From NCBI RefSeq assembly GCF_900101855.1, contig NZ_FMVC01000004.1:496001-560000 (forward strand): DNA of 64,000 bases, written 5' to 3'. The stretch is from Flavobacterium anhuiense (GTDB lineage Bacteria; Bacteroidota; Bacteroidia; Flavobacteriales; Flavobacteriaceae). Every line of letters starts with the position of its first letter. Position 1 is the first letter of the stretch. Below are positions 9,817 to 17,112 of the stretch, piece by piece. The position numbers and the translations under genes are program-made. The notes below the pieces were generated by a model. The model saw nothing but the letters and a program-made list of their open reading frames with translations. It did no database searches and was not told the origin of the DNA.

Positions 9817-11208
9817 ATGCACGACAAAATTAGTTTAAAAGAAAAAATCGGTTACGGACTTGGAGACGCTGCTTCATCTATGTTCTGGAAAATTTTCAGC
9901 ATGTATCTCCTCTTTTTCTACACCGACGTTTTCGGATTAGCGCCTGCCGTAGTGGGAACCATGTTTTTAATCACTCGAATCTGGGACTCTTGCTTTGATC
10001 CGATTGTTGGAATTCTAGCCGACAGAACCAAAAGCAAATGGGGAAAATTCAGACCTTATCTTCTTTGGGTTGCCATACCTTTTGCCGTGATTGGAGTTTT
10101 AACTTTCTATACTCCAGATTTTGACGAAAAAGGAAAAATCATCTATGCCTATGTGACGTATTCTTTAATGATGATGATTTATTCTTTAATCAATGTTCCG
10201 TACGCATCACTTTTGGGCGTAATGTCTTCTGATAGAAAAGAAAGAAATACGCTTTCATCTTATCGAATGGTTTTTGCTTTTGGAGGAAGTCTTTTGGCAC
10301 TTTGGCTGATTGAACCTTTGGTAAACTACTTTGGTGGAAATCTAAATTCTAAAAGTGGCTGGCTGGCAACAATCGCAGTTTTCGGATTAATCACAACCAT
10401 ATTTTTTTGGGCTTGTTTTGCATTTACTAAAGAAAGAATAAAACCTATTGCAGACGAACAAAATAACCTAAAAGAAGATTTAAAAGATCTCCTAAAAAAT
10501 AAGCCTTGGTGGATTTTACTCGGAGCAGGGATTGGAACTTTGGTGTTTAATTCCATTCGCGACGGAGCTGCGGTTTATTATTTCAAATATTATGTCAGTA
10601 GTTCTATCAATTTTGATTTTTCATTTTTCGGAACCGATTTTCATATGACACCAACCTCAATCTACTTGGTTTTAGGACAAGCTGCAAACATCATCGGAGT
10701 TATTATAGCTACGCCAATTGCGAATAAAATTGGGAAAAAGAAAACCTTTTTTGGAGCAATGGCTTTAGCTGCAATCTTAAGCCTTATTTTCTATTTATTC
10801 GGAAAAAAAGATATTTTCTTAATCATGAGTTTCCAAGTTTTAATCAGTATTTGTGCAGGCTGTATTTTTCCATTAATCTGGTCAATGTACGCCGATAGCG
10901 CCGATTATTCAGAATGGAAACAAGGACGTAGAGCTACAGGACTAGTATTCTCGGCTTCATCCATGTCACAAAAATTTGGCTGGACCATTGGCGGCGCTGG
11001 AGCGGGCTGGCTTTTAGGCTACTTTGGTTTTCAGGCCAATGTCGAGCAGACTGCGACAGCTCAAAACGGAATTCAATTAATGTTAAGCATACTACCAGCA
11101 ATTGCGGCCGCAATCTCGGTAGCTTTTATAGCATTTTACCCTTTATCAGAAGAAAAATTACAGATTATAGAACAGGATTTAAGCGAAAAGAGAGATCAAA
11201 ATCAATAA
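9817..11208 (+). CDS. GPH-family (MelB-like) sugar:cation symporter
   Basis: 463 residues, about 12 transmembrane segments. The family pattern is clear from the start: IGYGLGDAASSMFWKIFSMYLLFFYTD, then RIWDSCFDPIVGILADRTKSKWGKFRPYLLW, with acidic residues in the first helices that bind the coupling cation in MelB. It imports small glycosides across the inner membrane. Lying between an extracellular mannanase and a cytosolic phosphorylase plus epimerase, its likely substrate is beta-1,4-mannobiose. Spacing is 37 nt from GH26 and 26 nt to GH130, consistent with one operon. Confidence 0.9.
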   Translation: MHDKISLKEKIGYGLGDAASSMFWKIFSMYLLFFYTDVFGLAPAVVGTMFLITRIWDSCFDPIVGILADRTKSKWGKFRPYLLWVAIPFAVIGVLTFYTPDFDEKGKIIYAYVTYSLMMMIYSLINVPYASLLGVMSSDRKERNTLSSYRMVFAFGGSLLALWLIEPLVNYFGGNLNSKSGWLATIAVFGLITTIFFWACFAFTKERIKPIADEQNNLKEDLKDLLKNKPWWILLGAGIGTLVFNSIRDGAAVYYFKYYVSSSINFDFSFFGTDFHMTPTSIYLVLGQAANIIGVIIATPIANKIGKKKTFFGAMALAAILSLIFYLFGKKDIFLIMSFQVLISICAGCIFPLIWSMYADSADYSEWKQGRRATGLVFSASSMSQKFGWTIGGAGAGWLLGYFGFQANVEQTATAQNGIQLMLSILPAIAAAISVAFIAFYPLSEEKLQIIEQDLSEKRDQNQ

Positions 11209-11234
11209 AAAACCAAAGACAAAGCAATCAATTT

Positions 11235-12425
11235 ATGACAACAATAACATCTTCAGTCCATTTTCAAGAAAGAAAATCGGCATTAGAAAAAGAACATAAA
11301 ATACTTATTGAACAAAAAAACGAACCACAGGAAATTGTTGGAAATGGCATTTATGACCGTTACAAAAATCCTGTTGTTACGGCTGCTCATATTCCGTTAA
11401 ACTGGCGTTTCGATTTTAATGAAAAAACAAATCCGTTTTTACAAGAAAGAATTGGCATCAATGCTGCTTTCAACGCTGGAGCAATGAAATGGAATGGAAA
11501 ATATCTTTTGGCTGTTCGTGTTGAAGGAATAGACAGAAAATCATTTTTTGCCATTGCCGAAAGTCCAAACGGGATCGACAATTTCAAATTTTGGGACAAA
11601 CCTTGTGTAATTCCGCAAACAGAAGATCCAGATACAAATGTGTATGACATGCGTCTGATTAATCACGAAGATGGTTATGTATATGGCATTTTTTGTACTG
11701 AAAGAAAAGATCCAAATGCTCCAAAAGGCGATACAAGTTCGGCCGTTGCTAATGCAGGAATTGTTCGATCTAAAGATTTAGTAAACTGGGAAAGATTGCC
11801 AGATTTGATTTCAAATACTGGCCAGCAGCGAAATGTAGTGTTGCATCCGGAATTTGTAAACGGAAAATACGCTTTATACACGCGTCCACAAGATGGTTTT
11901 ATTGATGTTGGATCTGGAGGCGGAATCGGTTTAGGATATGTTGAAGACATGAAAAATCCAGTTGTTAAAGACGAAAAAATTATTTTCGGAAAACAATATC
12001 ATACCATTTACGAATTGAAAAACGGTTTAGGGCCAGCGCCAATCAAAACTTCAAAAGGATGGCTGCATTTAGCGCACGGAGTTCGTAATACTGCTGCTGG
12101 ATTGCGTTATACTTTGTATATGTTTATGACTGATTTGAATGATATTTCGAAAGTAATACACGTTCCAGCTGGACATTTTATGGGACCTGAAGGAATTGAA
12201 AGAGTGGGCGACGTTTCGAATGTTTTATTTTCTAACGGATGGATTGAAGATGAAGATGGAACTGTTTACGTTTATTACGCTTCATCGGATACAAGAATGC
12301 ACGTGGCAGTTTCAACTGTAGACAAATTAGTAGATTATGTTATAAATACACCCGCAGACACTTTTGTTTCTGCTGGTTCAGTACAAACTATCATCAATCA
12401 AATCGAAAAAAATAACGCAATCTAA
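11235..12425 (+). CDS. GH130 4-O-beta-mannosyl-glucose phosphorylase
   Basis: 396 residues, no signal peptide, cytosolic. Family features include the five-blade propeller pattern, NAAFNAGAMKWNGKYLLAVRVEG (residues ~76-98) and the catalytic acid in NVYDMRL (Asp138). It ends in a C-terminal helix. It resembles the GH130_1 group, which converts mannosyl-1,4-glucose plus phosphate to mannose-1-phosphate and glucose. The epimerase 6 nt downstream would supply that substrate from mannobiose, the pathway established for Bacteroides fragilis and Ruminococcus albus. The subfamily is judged by eye and by context. Confidence 0.9.
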   Translation: MTTITSSVHFQERKSALEKEHKILIEQKNEPQEIVGNGIYDRYKNPVVTAAHIPLNWRFDFNEKTNPFLQERIGINAAFNAGAMKWNGKYLLAVRVEGIDRKSFFAIAESPNGIDNFKFWDKPCVIPQTEDPDTNVYDMRLINHEDGYVYGIFCTERKDPNAPKGDTSSAVANAGIVRSKDLVNWERLPDLISNTGQQRNVVLHPEFVNGKYALYTRPQDGFIDVGSGGGIGLGYVEDMKNPVVKDEKIIFGKQYHTIYELKNGLGPAPIKTSKGWLHLAHGVRNTAAGLRYTLYMFMTDLNDISKVIHVPAGHFMGPEGIERVGDVSNVLFSNGWIEDEDGTVYVYYASSDTRMHVAVSTVDKLVDYVINTPADTFVSAGSVQTIINQIEKNNAI

Positions 12426-12431
12426 AATACC

Positions 12432-13622
12432 GTGTCATTACAACTCAAGCTTTTAAAATCGGAATTAACGGCAGAACTGAATTCTATTCTTAACTATTGG
12501 TCAGAACATACTATTGATGACCAAAATGGTGGTTTTGTCGGGCAAATTGATTTTAATGATCAACTCATTCTCAATGCTGAAAAAGGTTCGGTTTTAAACG
12601 CCCGAATTCTTTGGACGTTTTCTGCCAGTTACAAAACCACTAAAAGCGAAAACCACAAAAAACTGGCAGAAAGAGCATTTGAGTTTCTCGCAACTTACTT
12701 TTATGACACACAATTTGGAGGTCTTTTTTGGAGTATAAATGAGGATAAAACTCCAAAAGACACCAAAAACCAGATTTATGCTTTAGCTTTTGCGATTTAC
12801 GGATTATCTGAATTTTACAGCATTACAAAAGAAGAAAAAGCTTTAGAAATAGCTACAAATTTGTATTTAAAAATTCAGGAACACAGCTATGATCCTGTAA
12901 ACAAAGGCTATTTTGAAGCTTTTACCAGAGATTGGCAACCCATGGAAGATTTGCGTTTGAGCGCAAAGGATGCCAACGAAAAGAAAACCATGAATACGCA
13001 TCTTCATATTATTGAGGCTTATGCGAATTTATACAAAGTTTGGAAAGACGAAAATTTGCTGGCAACGATTATCGAATTATTAGAAACTATCGAAAAATAT
13101 TTTATCAATACCGAAACAGGACATTTACGTTTGTTTTTTGATGAAAACTGGAAAGAGAAGCCAGATGTCATTTCGTATGGACATGATATTGAAGCGGCTT
13201 GGCTTTTGCAGCAATGCGCTGAAATTTCAGGAAATGAAACTTTGATTGACAATTATAAAAAACATGCCATTCAAATTGCAGAAGTAACCAAAGAAGGTTT
13301 AGATGCTGATGGCGGTTTATGGTATGAATTTGATGCTGAAAAAGATGAATTAATAGCAGAAAAGCATTGGTGGCCACAAGCCGAAGCTTTAATCGGTTTT
13401 TACAATGCGTATCAATTGACAGGAAAAGTAGAATATCTTGATATTGTTTACAAAAACTGGAAATTCATAAAAAAACACATCATAGACCCACAAAACGGAG
13501 AATGGTTTTGGGGAGTGTACGAAGATTATAGTGTAATGCAAAAAGATAAAGCTGGATTCTGGAAATGTCCATATCATAACAGTCGTGCATGTCTGGAGCT
13601 TATTCGTCGAATTGAAAATTAA
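12432..13622 (+). CDS. AGE-family (cellobiose/mannobiose) 2-epimerase
   Basis: 396 residues, cytosolic alpha6/alpha6 barrel. It starts at GTG (12432), only 6 nt after the GH130 stop; no ATG is available nearby and the N-terminus (LKLLKSELTAELNSILNYWSEHTIDDQNGGFVGQI) is typical of the family. Conserved catalytic regions are MNTHLHIIEAY, SYGHDIEAAWLL, HWWPQAEALIGFYNAY and GFWKCPYHNSRACLELI, with the paired histidines expected for 2-epimerisation of a reducing-end sugar. In this operon it should convert mannobiose to mannosyl-glucose for GH130. Confidence 0.92.
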   Translation: MSLQLKLLKSELTAELNSILNYWSEHTIDDQNGGFVGQIDFNDQLILNAEKGSVLNARILWTFSASYKTTKSENHKKLAERAFEFLATYFYDTQFGGLFWSINEDKTPKDTKNQIYALAFAIYGLSEFYSITKEEKALEIATNLYLKIQEHSYDPVNKGYFEAFTRDWQPMEDLRLSAKDANEKKTMNTHLHIIEAYANLYKVWKDENLLATIIELLETIEKYFINTETGHLRLFFDENWKEKPDVISYGHDIEAAWLLQQCAEISGNETLIDNYKKHAIQIAEVTKEGLDADGGLWYEFDAEKDELIAEKHWWPQAEALIGFYNAYQLTGKVEYLDIVYKNWKFIKKHIIDPQNGEWFWGVYEDYSVMQKDKAGFWKCPYHNSRACLELIRRIEN

Positions 13623-13660
13623 AATTTCAAATAAAAATCAAAACGTCTTATAGAACGTAA

Positions 13661-13741
13661 AGCCCTAGCCCCGATAGAAGCGGCATCCTTTTATGGTGGG
13701 GTTCACCATAAAAGATAGAGCGGATAGCGGGATTAGCTCCT
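13661..13741. repeat. Palindromic intergenic element, copy A
   Basis: 81 nt. Outer arms AGCCCTAGCC...ATTAGCTCCT flank an inner perfect 10-bp hairpin (13689-13698 with 13704-13713, TTTTATGGTG/CACCATAAAA). The outer arms match the inverted copy at 40431-40513 with few changes, while the inner hairpin sequence is quite different. It lies in the gap before the GH5 gene. Confidence 0.8.
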
Positions 13742-13754
13742 TAAAATATAAATT

Positions 13755-15041
13755 ATGAAAAATAGATTTTTTAAAACACTTTCATTAATCTTAATTTTTA
13801 CTGCAATTGCTTGTCAGGCACAGGAAAAAATTACTGTGAAAGGAAATCAGTTCTATAAAGGCGACAAACCTTACGCTTACATTGGAACCAATTATTGGTA
13901 CGGAAGCATGTTGGCATCAAAGAAAATAGGAGACCGTAAAAGACTGTTGCGCGAATTGGATTTAATGAAGAAAAACGGAATCGATAATTTGCGCATTTTG
14001 GTTGGAGCAGATGGTGGGAAATACGATTTCACGGTTCGTCCTGCGTTGCAATACGAACAGGGAAAATACGACGAAGATTTATTGGACGGACTGGATTTCC
14101 TGATTAGCGAAATGAGCAAACGAAATATGTATGCCGTTTTATATTTGACCAACAACTGGGAATGGTCGGGCGGAATGTCACAATATTTGGAATGGAATGG
14201 CAAAGGTCCGGTTCCAGTTCCTAATATTCCGCCGAATACTTGGCCGCAGTTCATGTCGTATACAGAACAATTTCACAGTTGTGAACCTTGTATGGAAGCT
14301 TTAAACAGTCATGTGAAGTTTATTATTGGCAGAACAAATGCGTATTCTAAAAAGAAATACAATGAAGACAACACGATTATGTCGTGGCAGGTTGGAAACG
14401 AACCAAGACTTTTTACGGTAGAAAATGAAGCAAAATTCACGAAATGGCTAAATTCTATTGTGGATTTGATTGATAGTTTAGACAAAAACCATTTGGTTTC
14501 TACAGGTTCTGAAGGAAAAAATAGCTCGAATGATAGCATGGAAATTTTCGAAAGAACGCATCAAAACCCGAATATTGATTATTTGACCATGCACATTTGG
14601 CCAAAAAACTGGAACTGGTTCAAAGCTGATAATGCCGAAACAACATTTCCAAAAACCATTGAAAACGCTGGAAAATATATTGACGATCACATCAAAGTAG
14701 CCAACAACTTAAACCGTCCAATAATTATTGAAGAATTTGGTCTTCCGAGAGAAAATGAAAATCTGAATGCTGGAGCTCCTTCTGTTTACAGAGATAAATT
14801 CTACAGTTATATTTTCGGAAGAGTTGCCGAAAGCGTTAAAAATAACGGTCCGTTAAGAGCTGCCAATTTCTGGGGTTACGGCGGCGAAGGAAAAGCAATT
14901 CATCCAGATGGAAAATGGAATCCGGGAGAACCGTTCACAACAGATCCGCCACAAGAACCTCAAGGTTTAAATTCGGTTTTTAATGGAGATAAATCAACAT
15001 TAGAAATTGTGAAAGAGTATAATTTGAAGTTAAAAAAATAA
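13755..15041 (+). CDS. GH5 (subfamily 7-like) endo-beta-1,4-mannanase lipoprotein
   Basis: 428 residues. Lipobox AIAC gives Cys20. The GH5 barrel starts GTNYWYGSML. The acid/base is Glu216 in MSWQVGNEPR, the nucleophile is Glu327 in RPIIIEEFGLPRE, and the aromatic-rich subsite LTNNWEWSGGMSQYLEW is typical of mannanases. A second endo-mannanase beside GH26 suggests division of labour between long polymer and oligomers, or between surface and periplasm. Last gene of the plus arm, 132 nt after the epimerase, with a palindromic repeat in the gap and a strong palindrome after its stop. Confidence 0.93.
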   Translation: MKNRFFKTLSLILIFTAIACQAQEKITVKGNQFYKGDKPYAYIGTNYWYGSMLASKKIGDRKRLLRELDLMKKNGIDNLRILVGADGGKYDFTVRPALQYEQGKYDEDLLDGLDFLISEMSKRNMYAVLYLTNNWEWSGGMSQYLEWNGKGPVPVPNIPPNTWPQFMSYTEQFHSCEPCMEALNSHVKFIIGRTNAYSKKKYNEDNTIMSWQVGNEPRLFTVENEAKFTKWLNSIVDLIDSLDKNHLVSTGSEGKNSSNDSMEIFERTHQNPNIDYLTMHIWPKNWNWFKADNAETTFPKTIENAGKYIDDHIKVANNLNRPIIIEEFGLPRENENLNAGAPSVYRDKFYSYIFGRVAESVKNNGPLRAANFWGYGGEGKAIHPDGKWNPGEPFTTDPPQEPQGLNSVFNGDKSTLEIVKEYNLKLKK

Positions 15042-15056
15042 ATGATGATTAGGGGC

Positions 15057-15087
15057 AACCTAACAGGTTTTAAAAACCTGTTAGGTT
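15057..15087. terminator. Perfect palindrome between GH5 and aldo/keto reductase (bidirectional terminator or repeat)
   Basis: Two 15-nt arms (15057-15071 and 15073-15087, AACCTAACAGGTTTT and its exact complement) separated by one base. It sits between convergent genes, where a bidirectional terminator is expected. The same word is, to my knowledge, frequent in flavobacterial intergenic regions. Confidence 0.7.
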
Positions 15088-15093
15088 TAATTA

Positions 15094-16050
15094 TTATGAT
15101 AAAATACTCTCAATCGCATTCAATTCATCATGCGAAAATTCGGTATTCTGTAAACAATCAATATTGTTACACAATTGTTTTACAGAACTAGCGCCAATTA
15201 AAACTGATGTAATTCGTTTATCTTTCTGAAGCCAAGCCAAAGCCATTTGCGCCAAAGACTGATTTCTGTTCTGAGCAATTTCATTCAGCTGAATTAATTT
15301 CTGAATTCTTTCCTGCGTCACCTCATCCTCTCTTAAATGCCCGTTTGGATTATGCGCTCTTGAATTTTCTGGAATTCCGTTTAAATATTTATCAGTCAAA
15401 AGTCCTTGTGCTAAAGGCGAAAATGCAATACAGCCGACTCCCTTTTCTTCGAGAACATCCAACAAACCATTTTCAACCCAACGCTCCAACATCGAATATT
15501 TAGCCTGATGAATCAAACAAGGCGTTCCTAATTGTTTTAAAACATCAACCGCAACACGAGTCTGTTCTGCCGAATAATTACTAATTCCAACATACAAGGC
15601 TTTTCCACTTCTAACAGCATGATCTAGCGCCATCATCGTTTCTTCAATCGGAGTTTCTGGATCTGGGCGGTGCGAATAAAAAATATCTACATAATCAATA
15701 CTCATTCGTTTCAAACTTTGGTCTAAACTTGAAAGCAGATATTTACGAGAACCCCAGTCGCCATATGGCCCTTTCCACATGGTATAACCCGCTTTTGTAG
15801 AAATCACGATTTCATCACGCAAATTTCCCTGAAAGTTATGCCATAATATTTTTCCGAAATTCTCTTCAGCAGAACCTGGAACAGGACCGTAATTATTCGC
15901 CAAATCGAAGTGTGTAATTCCTTTATCAAAAGCCTCAATAGCAATACTTTCGGCATTTTCAAAATTATCAACCGATCCGAAATTATGCCATAAACCTAAA
16001 GAAATCTCAGGCAATAATAAACCACTTTTTCCACATCTATTATATTTCAT
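15094..16050 (-). CDS. Aldo/keto reductase (YghZ/Gpr-like)
   Basis: 318 residues, cytosolic TIM barrel, NADPH-dependent reduction of an aldehyde or ketone. The catalytic tetrad is visible: Asp49 and Tyr54 in HFDLANNYG, Lys86 in STKAGY, His127 in FYSHRPD. The N-terminus MKYNRCGKSGLLLPEISLG and the long loop PVPGSAEENFG match the L-glyceraldehyde-3-phosphate reductase group, though the true substrate cannot be read from sequence. Convergent with GH5 and not obviously part of the mannan operons. Confidence 0.88.
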   Translation of the reverse strand: MKYNRCGKSGLLLPEISLGLWHNFGSVDNFENAESIAIEAFDKGITHFDLANNYGPVPGSAEENFGKILWHNFQGNLRDEIVISTKAGYTMWKGPYGDWGSRKYLLSSLDQSLKRMSIDYVDIFYSHRPDPETPIEETMMALDHAVRSGKALYVGISNYSAEQTRVAVDVLKQLGTPCLIHQAKYSMLERWVENGLLDVLEEKGVGCIAFSPLAQGLLTDKYLNGIPENSRAHNPNGHLREDEVTQERIQKLIQLNEIAQNRNQSLAQMALAWLQKDKRITSVLIGASSVKQLCNNIDCLQNTEFSHDELNAIESILS

Positions 16051-16100
16051 TGTTTTAATTTAAAAGTTGGAGTTTTAATAGATTTTAAAGATAAAAAAAA

Positions 16101-16164
16101 CTCCCGCAGATTTGGCAGATTTAGGAGATTAAAAAATCCACTTGATCTGCTAAATCTACGGGAG
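16101..16164. repeat. Long imperfect palindrome (30-nt arms)
   Basis: Arms 16101-16130 and 16135-16164, separated by AAAA, pair with about six mismatches (CTCCCGCAGATTTGGCAGAT against CTCCCGTAGATTTAGCAGAT). It lies between two minus-strand genes. It could terminate the HdeD-like gene's transcript or be a dispersed repeat. Confidence 0.7.
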
Positions 16165-16184
16165 AAAATAAATCTTATTCTTTT

Positions 16185-16751
16185 TTAAACTAAATCATGC
16201 AGTTTTTTCAGTTTAAAAGAAAAATAAATATAAAAAATCCCGCTTGCGATGAAAGCAAAAGCAGTCCAATATACTATTGAAAGTCCTGCAAAAACAGGAT
16301 TCCATAATAACAGAAAAGAAAACAAAAGTCCCAAAATTCCTAATCCTAAAAGATTTTTCCAGTCGGGAACAGAATAGCTTTTTAAGTTAAAAGCCATAAA
16401 AATAGCCATTACAGAACGAAACAAAATAGCCAATCCGACATAAAGTGGCAAAAGTGTTACTGAAACTAATGGATTAGCAATTAATACTATTCCAACACCT
16501 AAACCAATAATTCCTGATACCAGTGTCCAGCCCCAATTGTCTATTTTTTTTCTATTTGAAAGCGCAAAAATAATTTCAAAAATTCCGCTGACCAGAAATG
16601 ACACACTAAATAAAAATGCCAATGTTAAATATGCCTTTACAGGTGTGGCAAAAGACCAAAATCCGATGATTACAAAAAGTATTCCCACTAATAACGGAAT
16701 GTACCAATAATCAATTGCTGCCTTCACTTTTTTAAATAAAGAATGTTCCAT
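16185..16751 (-). CDS. HdeD-family (DUF308) membrane protein
   Basis: 188 residues with six predicted transmembrane helices in three pairs. The first pair is YWYIPLLVGILFVIIGFWSF and the repeated motif is G-x-x-x-L-x-x-N/P-P (IVLIANPLVSVTLLPLYVG, FLLLWNPVFAGLSIVYW). The family includes E. coli HdeD, linked to acid resistance; the molecular function is unknown. It stands alone, bounded by repeats on both sides. Confidence 0.85.
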   Translation of the reverse strand: MEHSLFKKVKAAIDYWYIPLLVGILFVIIGFWSFATPVKAYLTLAFLFSVSFLVSGIFEIIFALSNRKKIDNWGWTLVSGIIGLGVGIVLIANPLVSVTLLPLYVGLAILFRSVMAIFMAFNLKSYSVPDWKNLLGLGILGLLFSFLLLWNPVFAGLSIVYWTAFAFIASGIFYIYFSFKLKKLHDLV

Positions 16752-16961
16752 AATACTATTTTAAAATCTTGCCTACTCTAGAAAGTTTTCAGCTTACCTT
16801 AAATCACCAATTAAAAATATTTAATTGGCTGTCTATCAAAGATAAAACAAAAGCATAAACCAAACACTTTTTCTGTAATAAAATACTGATATATAAATAC
16901 TTGAGCAACATGACAAATCAATAGTGTCCAACTTTAGCTGGATGAAAACATAAACACAATC

Positions 16962-17006
16962 AAAAGGGCTTTAGCCAAACTTACAAAGTTTGGCTAAAGC
17001 CCTTTT
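16962..17006. terminator. 20-bp perfect stem-loop (terminator-like)
   Basis: AAAAGGGCTTTAGCCAAACT (16962-16981) pairs perfectly with 16987-17006 around a 5-nt loop, with A- and T-rich ends, in the gap 16752-17112 downstream of the GH3 gene on the minus strand. It is the first of three stacked palindromic elements in that gap. Confidence 0.7.
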
Positions 17007-17018
17007 CTTATTCTTATT

Positions 17019-17102
17019 CCCCTAGCTAAAGCTAGGGGCTATTCAAAAATCTTCGCGTCTTTGCGAGATTAAAAAAACTTAGTGTCTTAGCGCCTTCGTG
17101 GC
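17019..17102. repeat. Stacked short palindromes downstream of GH3
   Basis: CCCCTAGCTAAAGCTAGGGG (17019-17038) is a 9-bp hairpin. It is followed at 17051-17102 by a TCTTTGCGAGATT...CTTAGCGCCTTCG sequence resembling a recurring flavobacterial 'cgtctttgcg' repeat. No coding potential is seen in the rest of the gap. Confidence 0.55.
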
Positions 17103-17112
17103 AAAAACCCTT

